Shown: positions 12,386-25,012 of the stretch, piece after piece
Position numbering within the stretch: position 1 is the first letter of the stretch
Layout of the letters: the number at the start of each line of letters is the position of its first letter
Source of the DNA: Daldinia sp. FL1419
Lineage: Eukaryota > Ascomycota > Sordariomycetes > Xylariales > Hypoxylaceae
Assembly: GCA_025201765.1 (NCBI GenBank)
Contig: MU623492.1
Coordinates: 1-64,000, forward strand
DNA length: 64,000 bases
Direction of reading: 5' to 3'
Program-made: the position numbers and the translations under genes
Notes under the pieces: generated by a model
Told to the model about the DNA's origin: nothing
The model's input: the letters and a program-made list of their open reading frames with translations, nothing else
The model's database searches: none

Positions 12386-13295
12386 CGTTTTACGATCGTA
12401 TGTAATAGGATTGGGAATGGTAGGGCTGAACCCCCCCTCCTCGATGTAACTTAGTATTTAACCTGGTTGTTATGGAAGACTATGGAATGAATTTACGAGT
12501 CTGGTCTGTCAGGTTGTCGGGATGAGAAGGTGTGGGAATATTAACAAGGTATCTCCTAATCACTTGTAATAATTTTAAATTGGTTGTCTTGTGAAACTAC
12601 CTAACCTAGGTATTTTATGAAATACTATTGGTAACTTTTTCTTGGCGCTAATTACATTTCTTGTCACAATCCTTCAAATGTAAGCTGCAGATCGTTTGGT
12701 GATACTATTTGCTTACAATGCGTAGGCACATGAATAATGTAAGATATATGAAGAGATATGTCAACAACGTTGAGCTAACCAAGTCAGCTGAAATATTGTA
12801 CTACCTAATGTAGCAGAATACTGTCAGAATAGATGCCTTAATACGGAAATTTATACAACGGTAATATTTATTATAATAACTTTAATGATTAAAATATAGA
12901 AAATATTATGATATAGGAAATATTATGGCATTAAAAGTAATCTTTATTAAAAGTAAGTGAACCTTATGTTCATTAATTTCAGAGGGAAGTATATTACTTA
13001 AACCAATTCAAACCAACTTTTCTTTCCTCTTTATTTAGCAGAAAAGAAAAAGAGAAGTAAATTAAATCTCAAAAAAACATATCACGATTGGTGCGAGGAA
13101 AACTTTCTATTTCTTGTTGCCATCATGTATTGATTTGGCTATCTGAACACTCTAAGCTTCTAAGTAAATCATATTCATGACACCCAGTAGAGCTTTATAT
13201 ACAATATTTATAAAACAAATAGAAAACCTGATCTATCCTTTTCTAAAAGATTTTTTTTCTTGCTAGTGAGGGGGTAGGTGAGTAAGAGACAAAAT

Positions 13296-16200
13296 CTACT
13301 CAATCTGGATTCCCTGGTTGGCAACCACCAACTGGGCAAAGCCCTTGATGGTAAGTGACGGCCCTAATAGTTGCTGGAAGGCAATATCGAGGCCAAGTTC
13401 CTTGAAGATCCAGTTCCTCAGCTCGGCACCGATCATACTGTCGATACCGAAGCTAGCGACGGATCGGCCTTCTCCTTCAAAGTCCTCCAAGTCGAGCATG
13501 AGAACACGTGAAAGCTTCGCAATGAAGTGCTCCTCGACGGCTGCGATGGCCTCTGCGGGGGATGCTGCGTTCTTGACACGGGCAAGGATAGAGTCAGCTC
13601 CACCGCTGGCGTCGTTCTTGCTTCCAGACTCCATTGCGTGTAGTAGAGTAGAGAATCGGGGGTCGATAGCCCAGAAGACATCAACGTCACCCTCAGCTTC
13701 AGCCTTGGCCTTTCCGAGAAGAGCGGGGTCAAGACCGACGACGACGTGGTCGAAGTCAGTAGACTCGGGGTTGCCCTGCTCGACGATGGCGACCTCGAAA
13801 GAGTCGAGGAGACCATCCTCGTCGACACCGTACATACCCTTGCGCTTGAGGGAGTCCTCGAGGGCGGCGTTCTCGGCAACGACACCAACACCGAGAATCA
13901 TAGGTAAGACAATGGCAGCAGCACGCTTGCCTTGAGCGCGGCGGAGGCGGGCGAGGGCGTCCATGTAGGCGTTACCGGCAGCGTAGTTGGTCTGGCCAGG
14001 AGTACCCAGGGTACCGGATACTGAACTGGTCATGATGAAGAAGTCGAGGTCGAGGTCCTTGGTCACTTCGTGTAGGTTGGAGCTTCCGAGAACCTTAGGC
14101 TTGACGGAAGTCACCCAGTTGTCGTAAGTCATGTTGTGGAACATACCATCCTAAGTAAAAACGTTAGTAAATAAAATTTTGAGCATCGATAGAATGTGAC
14201 TTACTCGTAAGACCATAGCAGCGTTGATGACGCCACGGATCGGGCGGTCAGCGGGGATAGAAGCAACAGCCTTCTCTACGTCGGCCTTGATGCTAGCGTC
14301 GCCCCTGAATACTTGGACGTTAGCACCGGCAGCCTTTAGGCTGTCGACAAGAGTAGCGGCCTGGTGGGAGTCGGTGCCGGATCGAGACAAGAAGGCAAAG
14401 TTCTGCGCGCCTCGCTTCAACATCCACGACGTAAGACTGCGACCTAGACCACCGAGGCATCCAACTAGTAGGTATGTAGCGTCTGCTCGGAGGTGGGCGT
14501 GAGGGCGAGAAGGCACAAGCTTCAATGTGCCGCTTGAAGGCTCGTTAAGGATGACAATCTTGGAGCTCTGGAGGTCGTCAGAGAAAGCAGAGATGCTCTC
14601 GTTGAGCTCAGTGATGTTCTTGGTGGTAATAGGTAGGGCGGAGATAGATCCCTCGCGGAAGAGCTTGACGACCTGGTCAAGCAGGCCGGCTAGCAGACTA
14701 GGCTTCTTGAATAAGTTAATAGTGTCGAATGCGAAGTAGCTCGCACCACGGGTGGCGGGGACGATGTCGAGAACGTTAGAGAAGGCAGCCTCGGCGTTGG
14801 CACGGTTGACGAATCGGGAGAATGCAGGCAAGTGCCTCCAGGCTTCTTGGGCGACGGTGGCCTCGACAGAGTCCGATGAGAATACAACATCGGGCTTGTT
14901 CTGCTCTAGCCATGTGGTAGACCATTCAACAACCTGGCTGGATGGGAGACCGAGTTGCTTGGTGACGAAGTCGGCTTCGGCGGGGTTGCGGGCAGCTACG
15001 AAAGGCGTGGCTCCGAGTGCCTTAGCAACCTGAACAACCGGTGCAGTGATGAGTCCGGTGCCGGGGAGAACAAGGACCGACTCTCCCTTTTCAACATGTG
15101 CTAGGTTTCGGAGGCCGTATAAAGCGGCGCCGAAAGAGATAGGGAGGCTGGCGAAGGTAGAGAAGGATTCGTCGGGCTTGAGCTTCTGGGCGAGGCTCTT
15201 GTTGACGCGCTGGAAGGTGGCAAACTCGCTAGAGGTGAAGCTGACGACACGGTCGTTGACAGCGAAGTCCTTAACATCGGAGCCGACTCGGGTGACAACA
15301 CCAGCGATTTCGTGGCTGATGTCGCTAGTAGTCTCAGTTCCCTGGATGACGGCAATGTCTTCCTTGTTCAGGCCGGTGGCTACAACTTGGATCTCGATCT
15401 CCTCGGGGTTCAATGCGGCTTCCTCTTCGGACTCGAAGATAACTTCACCGCTGCGCACCTTTCCTACAAGCCTCTTGGCAGGGTCAAATGGAGCATCCAA
15501 GAGGTCGTTCTCGTCGTGGGCGTGGGTCTCGTTAAGGCGCTCATCCGGAATGAGACGGTTGATGTTAACCTTTCCGTCGGACACGTAGTATTCCGTCTCG
15601 AGGGCCTCGCCGTTGATTTGCTTGGTAGCAAGGGAGGTAGTCAAGTTGACGAATTCAGTAAGAGGAACCTCGCCCTCAAAGTCCAATAGGGAGGCGTTCA
15701 ACTTGATCTGCTCGGAGCGGAGCGAACGGAGGAGACCACTAGCCATGGCATAGTGAGGGTTTTCACCCTTCAAGATACCACCGCGAGTCACCCACAAGAC
15801 CTTGGTGGCTTCAGCGAGGATTGCCTGCAGGTCGGTGAACTCCTTCTCAGTAATGGTAGCGAGGAAAGGTCCTTCGAGGTCGGCAAGGATGATGATGGTG
15901 GCTTCAGGCGAAGTAGGGGCGCCGAGTTGGATAGATTCGACAACATTGCCCTTGCCTTCGAGGCCCTTGGCCAACTCGGAGAAGGCAGGGGAAATGCTGT
16001 TTCGGTAAATAAGTTGAACCTTGTTGGAGGTATCAGGCTTGGCCTCGTCGGTGGTAGCCTCGTCGGAACTGGCAGCAGGTACGACAACGGCACCGTTCTC
16101 GAGAGTGACCTTGACTCCCGAGAATCCGGCACTCTTCAAGGTTGCCTCCTCTAGAGGAGTGGCGGACTTGATAATAGCCTGGCCCCCCTCAGCCAACAAC

Positions 16201-19200
16201 TCACGGATCTTGGTAAGAGCATCGGCAGATGCGACATTGGCGACGATAACGTCGTATGAACCGGCGGCGGCGGATTCGAGCTTCTGGAACTTGACGTTCT
16301 TGGAGCTGGCGAGCTCAGCTGGTACGGTGTATTCTTCCTCGGGAACGTCGTAGCTGACAGTGACATCGAGAGCAGGGACCTTGGCGAGCGACTCGGCTTC
16401 CGCAGAGTCGAACGAAAGAACCTTGAGGCCGGGCCTCTTGAACTCGGCAAGGTCGACAAAGTCGGCAACGCTGAGCTTCTGGCTTCCGCTGAGGAAGTCA
16501 ACATCGGGCTTAGATAGGGTGCGTCCGTATGGCTTGGGCTTAGCAGGCTCTTCAGCAAGCTGGGGTCGTGCAGCTTCGTAACCGATACATTGCATGTTGT
16601 TAATCTCTACCAAGACTTGGCCGTCGTTGGTTACCAACTGGTTGTGGGCCTTAACGGAACGGGGGCCACGGGTGTCAACCCAGGTGAATGCCTTACCCTT
16701 GCCATCGGCGAGCTGAGCTTCAGTTGGCTTCCAGATGGCGATCTCCTCAGCCTGGACCGGGACGACACCGAACTTGATGGCGTTGGTGCTACCACCCCAG
16801 AAAGCAATGATGAAGAGCTGGAGACACAAATCGATGGAAGCTGGGTGGAGAACGTAGCGGGATTCGCCAACCATGCTGTCAACCTTGTTCCTGAATGCGA
16901 CAGTGGCTTGAGTGGAGTACGACTTAGCGTCGAAGGTGACGCTGTCGGTCTCCTGGAAGGCTGGGCCGTAGTCGAACCCAACAGCCCTGAGAGCACGGTT
17001 CCACGACTTACCTGTTGCCGACTGGGGCAAGTTAGGAACTGGCCAGGCCTTGGCCCTTGAGTCGCGAGCGTTGACGGCGATCCTTCCGCGCATGTGGTTC
17101 TTTTGGAAGCCGGCCTCAGTGACCGAGCAGACGTTGAAATCCCACCACTTCTTCTGGTTCTCACCGCTATGGGCCGATGGGCGCATGTTGAGGAAGACCT
17201 CGATACCGTTGTCGTCATCCGGGGTGACAAGAGCTTGTTGGATCAACACATCTCGGAAGACGTAGCCCTCAATTTCGGATGGGGTCTCGGACTGCTCGTC
17301 GAGCTGCGTGATAGCTTCCATGGCCATCGCGAGGTAGCCAGCAGCGGGGAACACCGCCTCACCACCTAAGCTGTGGTCCTGTAGCCAGGGAACGTCCTTG
17401 ATACGGAGGATGTTTCTCCAGGTGGGTTCAGCCGGGGAGTTACCGATGACCAACTCACCGAGCACATCGTGGCGCATGTACTTCTGTCCTCGGTGCTCTC
17501 GGCTCTCGCGGGACTGGGCGATGAACTTCTTGGACTTGTCCCATTGGTAAGGAGGTAGGTCGACGATGTAGTCTCCGCTGCGGGCGCGAATCTTTCCGCT
17601 GGGGTTCATCTCCTCGACGGAGGTGGCTCGGGCTAGATCGATCGAGTAGTCGGCCAAGAAGAGCTCACCAGCCAGCTTCAGGACCGAAGTGGCGCAGTCT
17701 TGGCCACGGATCAAGGTTGGTAGGTACTGGAATTTCTCGAGCTTGAGCTCGGCCTTGATCTGCTTAATCGGGCCGGAGAGAGCAGAGTGGGGACCAACTT
17801 CAATCAGGGTGATGTCGGAGAATTCAGGGGTGTTACCAATAGTTTGGACGGCCTGGTTGAACAGAACAGGGTTGAGCAAGTTGGCACTCCAGTAGTGCTC
17901 ATCTAGAACGGAGTCGGCGGGGAGCACCTTGTTCGTCACGGACGAGACCATGGTGGCCTTCTCAAGCACGGGGCGGTTCTTAGCGCGGAGGTCGATTCCG
18001 GATCCTCTCACAAAAGCCTCGTACTTTTCGGCAGCCGGCCTCATGTGGTAGGAGTGGTAAGCCTTGCCGCCAGTCTTGACGATCCTGCAGAACACGCCCT
18101 TCTCGTTGAAGGTCTCCTGAAGTTTGTTCAGGGAGTCGGCGTTACCACTGAGGGTGACACCAGAAGGCGAGTTGTGACATCCGATGACGATGTCATCGTA
18201 ACCAGCAAGGTAAGGAGTGACATCTTCAGCACCGAGACCGACAGCAGCCATAGCACCGTTAGTGTTGATGTTTCCAACAACCTTTCCACGGTAGTAGGCC
18301 AACACGATGGCTTCGGTAGCAGTGAGGAAGCCTGCAGCGTAAGCCGCACCAATTTCACCAGATGAGTGACCACAGGTGACGGAGGGCTTAATTCCCCAGA
18401 GTCGTAGAAGCTGGACTAGACCAATCTGGACAGCAGTGCACAAAGGCTGAGAGAACTCAGCCTCGCCGACGCGTGAGGTAGCTTCGGGCTCTAGTAGAAC
18501 GTCCTCGAGGGTCCAGTTAGGGGCATCGGCGAGATCGTCAAGAGCTGCGTCGAGCTGTTGGATGGTCTTTAGGAACGTAGGGTAGTAGGCCATAAGACCA
18601 GCACCCATCCTTGCCCACTGAGCACCCTGTCCGGTGAAGGCGAAACCAATCTTTCGTTGGTTGCCGCTGGGGTTCTTCTTCTCGGCGAACTTCCAGTCTT
18701 CCTCGGATTGGAATACCTTGTTCAGGGTGGCGAGGCTAGTGACTGCGAAACCCCTGCTGGAGAAGTGAGTACGGCGGTTGGCCAAGGTGTAGGAGAGGTC
18801 GATAAGGTCATAGTCGGCGGCCACCTTTCCGTGAGCCGCAATGTTCCTCTTCAGTGCTGACTTGTCGTGAGCAGAGTAAACGAGCAGGTGAGGCCTGTTC
18901 TTGTTGAACCGGCCCCTAGCGGATTTCCTCTTGTTCTTCTGCTCCTCGGAGTTGAACTTGTAAGTCTGGGGCTGCGTAAGAAGGGACTTGGAGCTCTCAA
19001 CGATGATGTGAGCGTTTGTGCCACCATATCCGAAAGAGTTGACACTGACACGCTGGACAGGGAGTTCCTTGGGGAAAGGCATCGGGTCTGTTACGACCGC
19101 AACTTGCTTGCCCGTCCAGTCGATCTTGGGGTTGAGGTCTGTTACACCTCGAGTAGGGGGAACGATTCCTCGTTCCACGGCTAGGATGGCCTTAATGACG

Positions 19201-20512
19201 GCAGACAGCCCGCTGGCTGCCTCACTGTGGCCGATGTTAGTCTTAACAGCGCCGATGCGTAGAGGACCATCGGCGGGAGTGCGGTCGTTGTTCATGGCGT
19301 CAGCGAGAGCGTTGACTTCGATCGGGTCACCGACAGCGGTACCAGTACCGTGGCACTCGAAGTAACCGGTAAGCCTGGGGTCAAGCTCTCCGCATCGCTT
19401 GTAGGCGTGCGTAATAACTGCCCTCTGACCTCCGTAGCCGGCATATGTGATACCGACACCCTCGACTCGGCCGTTGCTGTTGGTCGCGCTGGACCTGATG
19501 ACACCTCGGATCGCGTCACCATCCTTGATAGCGTCGGAAAGTCGCTTCAAGAAGACGGCACCGATAGCTTCGGCACGACCATAACCATTTGCGTAGCTGT
19601 TGAAAGTATGGCAGGTAGAGGTAGGGGATAGCACGCCGAGCTTAGCAGTGTTCATGTGCTGGTCGACGGTGAGGACCAAGTTGCTACCTCCAACGATAGC
19701 TGCACCGCATTCCTTGCTTCGTAGAGCGTTGCATGCATTGTGAATTGCGTATACAGATGAAGAGCAAGCAGTGTTGACGACGATACTGGGACCCCTAAGG
19801 TTGAAGACGTGGCTGATTCTGTTACTGAGGATACCGGGGTCAACACCTGTTGCCGAAAGACTGTGACGGAAAGAGTGTTCTTTGAATTGCATCTGCTGGT
19901 AATCCGCCGTGAACGTAGCCATGAAACAGGCAGTGTTGGTACCAGCCAACTTGTCCAGGGGAATACCAGAAGACTCGATCGTTTCGTAGACGACCTCTAG
20001 GCACTTTCGCTGCTGGGGGTCCATCCACATAGCTTCCACGGGGGTGATTCCGAAGAAGCTGGGATCGAACTCCAGAAGAGATTCGTTGAGGAAGTAACCC
20101 CCGAGAGCGCTGAAGCTTCCGGGACGGTCGTTGTTCTCATGGTAGTGAGCACCGATGTTGAACCTGGTAGGCGGAACGGACGGGGTCTGTCCAGTTTGCT
20201 TGTTCATCATCATCTTCCAAAACTCCGCTGGTGATCCGACGTCTCCAGGCAGACGGCAACCTACGAGAAACGTTAGTTAACTTGTCCATCGTATCAAATT
20301 ATCGGGATATACATACCCATTCCAATTACAGCAATGGGCTCCAGCTGCTGGCTCAGAGGCGCCTCAGATGATCCTTCAAAGAATCCAGCAGCTGCGTATG
20401 CCTCGTCGTCGACTATGCCTTGCGCATTGGAGGCTTGGGCGTTGTAGCCGAGCTCGAATTCGAGCTCGACGTCGGACGCGCTCGACGAGGAACTTTCTTT
20501 GAAGTGAGGCAT
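13296..20512 (-). CDS. Highly reducing type I polyketide synthase (KS-AT-DH-pseudoMT-ER-KR-ACP)
   Basis: Spliced model on the minus strand: exons 20512-20317, 20260-14205 and 14150-13296; introns of 56 bp (donor GTATGT) and 54 bp (donor GTAAGT); 2368 aa. KS: Cys231 in NTACSSS, His369 in CHGTGT, His410 in NIGHS. AT: Ser698 in GHSSGE. DH: His1028 in HSLGGEAVFP and Asp1209. Residues about 1300-1480 lie where a methyltransferase would be, but no glycine-rich SAM motif is visible. ER (about 1655-1965) has LPGTGLITAP at about 1796 where active enzymes carry a GGVG-type NADPH loop. KR: GCLGGLG near residue 2000, with Ser2127, Tyr2140 and Asn2144. ACP: Ser2322 in GIDS. The protein stops about 45 residues after that serine with no thioesterase, reductase or NRPS part, so release needs a partner enzyme. 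It builds a reduced, unmethylated polyketide chain; the product cannot be named. Confidence 0.95.
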
Positions 20513-20708
20513 CTTGATGATTTGACTGTGGATTTCGTCTTAGGATCAAGGAGTAGTGAATCTCAAAAGACTTGCTTGCTGAATTCACTGTGAGCACAAT
20601 GAGACAAGAAACAAGAATGGGACCAGGCGGCGCCAAAGGTCAGTATTTAACTATAACCTCGATACTAGTAAAGACTCTATCGACAGTCTCTATAAGCGGT
20701 TCCTCCAG

Positions 20709-20720
20709 CGGCCGTGTCCG
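20709..20720. promoter_or_regulatory. CGG-N6-CCG, possible zinc-cluster site upstream of the PKS
   Basis: CGGCCGTGTCCG, an inverted CGG pair with six spacer bases, lies about 200 bp upstream of the PKS start codon. Zn2Cys6 proteins bind CGG half-sites with a protein-specific spacer. A single occurrence in GC-rich DNA may be chance. Confidence 0.22.
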
Positions 20721-20954
20721 GTTAGTCCACCGCGCGCGTCTTACTGCAGATAGCAATGCACTGCGACATAGCCCGAGTATTACACAACCTTACGCAGGGC
20801 GGTGGTCCGTTGGCGCCGCACGGCCGACGGGAGCGGACACCCAGGTTTACTTAGGATAGACTCGATGTACATGATCGCGGCAATCATATCCAGCTAATGC
20901 AACTACATGGGGCCCTGTAAATCTATTAACGGTAATTACTCGACGATTTGCCTT

Positions 20955-20976
20955 GGGTAGGTACCTAGGTAGGTAG
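20955..20976. repeat. Palindromic CCTAGG/GGTACC tract
   Basis: Same intergenic word family as at 12340. It lies about 450 bp upstream of the PKS start. Confidence 0.8.
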
Positions 20977-21091
20977 ATACACCCCGTAGAGTCTACTACC
21001 AGACTTGGCTCTTGAAAGTGATCTAGGCTGATAGGACTCAATGATACGATAGCAAAGTAGAAAGCAACTTGATTCAACTGCAACACTATTA

Positions 21092-21118
21092 TCTCTCTCT
21101 CTCTCTCTCTCTCTCTCT
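21092..21118. repeat. (TC)n microsatellite
   Basis: About 13 TC units, followed by further T/C-rich sequence to about 21180. Confidence 0.9.
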
Positions 21119-22732
21119 TTTCCTTTTTGTCCTTTTTTCTTTTTTCCCTTTTTTTTTCCCTCTCTCTTTTACGAATCCTTGTTTACTTGTTTCTTTTGCT
21201 TGTCTTTTCTCGTCTTTGCATTATGTTTCTTCCTGAGCGACCCGTTTTCTTTCGTCGGTCTCCCCGTCGAGCACAAACGCTCCCGTATGCCGCCACTAAA
21301 CACCCGGATACCCACCTACCCAGTATATGCTATATTGGGCCTGGATCTTTAGCATACCTGGTTCTATGTACGATCACCACCGATGTACATGACGGCGGGG
21401 CGCCTAGAGTGACTTATGTTGGGCGGGAACGGGACCCAGCCTCTGACGAAGTTACAATAGGGTTTAGATGAAATCTCCGATCCCGCAAGCAAAGAGATCG
21501 TCGCTAGCGACAAAGAAGTGCCATTATTATGCATTAGACCCTTATTTCAGAAATTAACTAGGGACGCAGACGAACCGATTGGTCCTTGAATTAAGAGACA
21601 ACGTTATCTAGGGTTTCATACGGCTGACCACAGAGATGCAGGGCTCTCGGGTAGTATATGCATGACAGGATGGCGTGACTTTTCGGGAAAAAGGATAGAG
21701 ATTCTCGAACTCATACACATGTGAGAGGTGATTATTAGACGAAAAGATGCAAATTGATTAGGTACTTACCTGGTAGGCACCCGGCTAACACATGTGAGGC
21801 TTTTGATTTATTATGGGATGCTTATGGATTGCTATTGTACCTACCTAGGTACCTACCTATATCATGTTGAGCCGTATAGAAACTGCCTTGGTAGGTATCT
21901 GGTAGATATCGTAAGTGAGAAGAGGTATATTTCATACTCGTAGTGAGGTACTCAGTGAAGTTTCACAATTACCTAATGTTACCAGGTGAGAATGAACTCG
22001 CATGGCATCTCATCTTTTCGGCCGTCTCATCGTCTCTTCATGCCGTCCACTTACACACTTACACTTATACACTTACATGGCTCAACCTGTATCCCTAAGT
22101 CGCACTGTTACGACTTATCAGAGCATTACATTAGATAAGTGATTCGGTAGTTTAAACTCAAGCCGTAAAAGGCACCTATCTTGGGTAGGTAGTTTATGCG
22201 TCAAAGTTATCGTATTGCAATAGTTAAATTAAATATCGCCATAACTGCTACTAAGGAAGGTTGGTCGTTTCTTGTGCCTTCCCCCCGGCTTCGTTTCTTC
22301 ACGATAAGACTGACCAATCATAAGTCTCCATCGGTCGTCGTGGCCGCGCCATATGCGCATGGTGCAACTTCACAAGAACCAATCAAACCATTTGCCCGGT
22401 CGAGACGGCCGCTCGCTCCTCCAGACTTGAATCGAATAACAAAAATAACAAACCAAGCACACATAAGCAGGAGATAAATCATTTCTCACCCTCTACATCA
22501 TACATCAAGTCGTATTGGTTCCTGTTAATCAAGCAAAAGGAATATTTCTTGCCGCACGTACGAAATAAATACCTAGTTGAAGATTTAAATGGCTTTTTAT
22601 TTTAGGGTTTTTTTTTTTTGGATTATCTCATACTTTTCGTATCTTTAGTTAACTACTGGACACTTAACTAACTACCTCTCTTATAGTTTCCTAACAAACA
22701 TAATATCGCATATCACAGTTATAGGTATATAT

Positions 22733-22754
22733 ATCTAGGTACCTAGGTAGGTAC
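22733..22754. repeat. Palindromic CCTAGG/GGTACC tract
   Basis: Another intergenic copy of the scattered tetranucleotide palindrome. Confidence 0.8.
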
Positions 22755-25012
22755 GACCATGATATACTCTGTTTTCAACAGCTATAATATTTAAATCCAC
22801 TGTGGTCTTTTTTATTTTACCTTCCAAATCAACCATCCAGTAAGTAGTGGACAAATAACATCTCAAAAGCCGACAAACTCCACGATCTGATGACCCAAAT
22901 AAAAATAGTAGGACACGCATAATACCCGTTAAACCATCCACCTATCTCCAAACTCATATCTGGGGATCCCACAAAAATCAATTGTAACCGTAGAGACTTT
23001 TCACTACCTAGGTACCTACTTAGGTAGTTAACTCACAACTACCTACATATTAAGGGTGGGAATGCGTCGTCTCCATACGGCCCGTATTAAAAAGAAAATA
23101 CAAACACCAATATCAGATATTTTGGTTGGGCGTTAACCTCTACCCACTCGCCTAGAGCTTCAAACTAGGCTCACTACCTACACATCATTAGAATATCAAC
23201 ATTCTAAATTTCGTGTCCTGGAACTTTTTCAAATCTTCATCCTAACTCGCTCCAAGGTAACAGTGGAATCCTACCTAAGTATCTTACTACCACCTGTTGA
23301 CGATCACCTATGCATCCATACCCAGCTGCATACACATAAGGGTCTTACTCCATCCATAAGAGATCCTACTTTGGGACTGCTGAAAACCCCAGAGACCCTC
23401 AGTAAATAGATTACGGTACATGAACGGCACAGTCCTAGATAAGTCCACGATACTTCGTCTAATGGCAGGGTTGCATTCATACTTCTCTCCATCTCTTCGC
23501 ATCATGACGCCTTCGATATAGTATCAAATCAAATAGAAGTATTTCATATCTCTTCTATCGTTGTATATGGGATTGCAACAAGACCCCCCCACTCACATCC
23601 ACTCTCATTCACATCCCTCGTATTTGATAGTATCTTGTCCGTAGAGCACGACGCGCGCTTAGCAAAATCATACCAATCTCCAGCAGAGTTGCCGTCGTCT
23701 CCCTGCTTCTTGAACTGCTGTCGCCCCATAAAATACAGGGCGATGATAGCCCGAGAGATAGACATATCCTTGTAAGAACTAGCCAGGTCGAACGCCGATC
23801 ATCCAGGCTAGACCTAGTATTCGAACTTTTGCCGGGTTCATGCTGGAACCACTACGCGGCTTCAGCCCTCCAAAACCCAGCATGTGGCGAGCGAGTTCGC
23901 ATCTAGAAATGTCCGACGAGTTCAGCCGGCGTTGCACTTCAAAGTTGCGCTATCGTATCGTAGACGAAAAAAATCATGTAACGCAATAGAAAAGGCCCAC
24001 GTATCGCCGATGGGTAGCAACTCTTGCTACGGCGGACTTTAAACTGCTATCGCCGCTGTCTTTAAGTCTCATCTATTTATCCGCGATTTAGGATGCAGAG
24101 AGATGTAGAAATCGATGGTGGCCACGTACGAAAACCATCTTTGGTTCTGCTGCAGGTTTGTATCTTTGGTTCGGTACGTGAAAGTAAGCATACCCAGGTA
24201 CAGCCTTTCAAAGGCGATGAGACGCGGCGGTTCCAGTTCTAGCATTGAATGTAGCGCGGTTAAGAAATGAAAGCACTCTGTTCTTATGTACTTGGAGAGA
24301 CTCCAATTGAATGGATAGGACGTGCGTGCTTGATTGGTTGAGAGTCCGGCTTGCCCCTTTCCACCGTTCCATCGGAGAGACTCGAACATTTTCAAACGCC
24401 TCCTATACAAGTAGAAATTCTAGTTACACAATCAATTTCTCTTAGAAGATTTTATTAGGAGCCTCTTCTAGGTATCTTTTCTTCATTTGCCGGGATTTTC
24501 ATTAAACAGATCTTCCATATTATATTAACTACCTAGGTACGATATATACCTACCTGTTAAATTCTTTTCAACTTGGTAAGAATCCCTTTCCCTCCGCGTA
24601 ACCACATAACACAACCTTATATACCTAGGTACCTGGTTAACTCTGTAATACTCCAAGCTTAGTCTTTCATAGTGATATTATTCCATTGGCTTACAATACC
24701 CGGATACATCAAATCACATGATCAGTAACAGCGAGGCAGAGTATAGGTAGGTAGGTATACCACTTGGTTATAGGCATTCGTAGGTAATTTCTAAGTTTGG
24801 CTTATTTTTTAAAGAACAAGGATACGTCTATCTTCACAATACAACCTCACGCTCCGTTGTATTTCCCTTATCTAAGTAATTATACAAATAGTCAAACATG
24901 GCCTTTCATATCCACAAAATGCTGCCTGAAGATAATATTGAGAATATTACAATGGTCCTTGCATTATGTTATCTTATAAGGAAACTTGTTGCTTTCATAC
25001 ACACTGTATTAT

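Larger units (their letters stand above)
8494..13295. other. Gene-free region between regulator and PKS 3' end
   Basis: 4.8 kb without a supportable gene. It is packed with short tandem repeats (units of 8-11 bp, listed separately), CCTAGG/GGTACC palindromic tracts (about 10500 and 12340-12385), and an AT-rich block at roughly 12830-13090 next to the PKS 3' end. That block contains a 17-bp unit repeated twice at 12894-12927. No coding remnants were recognised. Confidence 0.5.
20513..25012. other. Gene-free region between PKS start and MFS transporter
   Basis: 4.5 kb without a supportable gene. The first 350 bases are the PKS promoter side. A (TC)n run sits at 21092-21118, followed by a pyrimidine-rich stretch to about 21180. 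CCTAGG/GGTACC tracts occur at 20955-20976, 21838-21860, 22733-22754, 23005-23025, 24529-24560 and 24621. Open frames on the minus strand at 23304-23765 and 24069-24410 show no recognisable family. Confidence 0.5.

Noticed and set aside
13318..19865. Many open frames on the + strand opposite the PKS
   Set aside because: They are shadows of the GC-biased PKS coding strand and show no family signatures of their own.
23304..23765. Two minus-strand frames of 60-75 codons between the PKS and MFS genes
   Set aside because: They are protein-like in places, but have no family, no convincing splice link and no start context.
24069..24410. 113-codon minus-strand frame
   Set aside because: No recognisable domain, and composition like the surrounding intergenic DNA.
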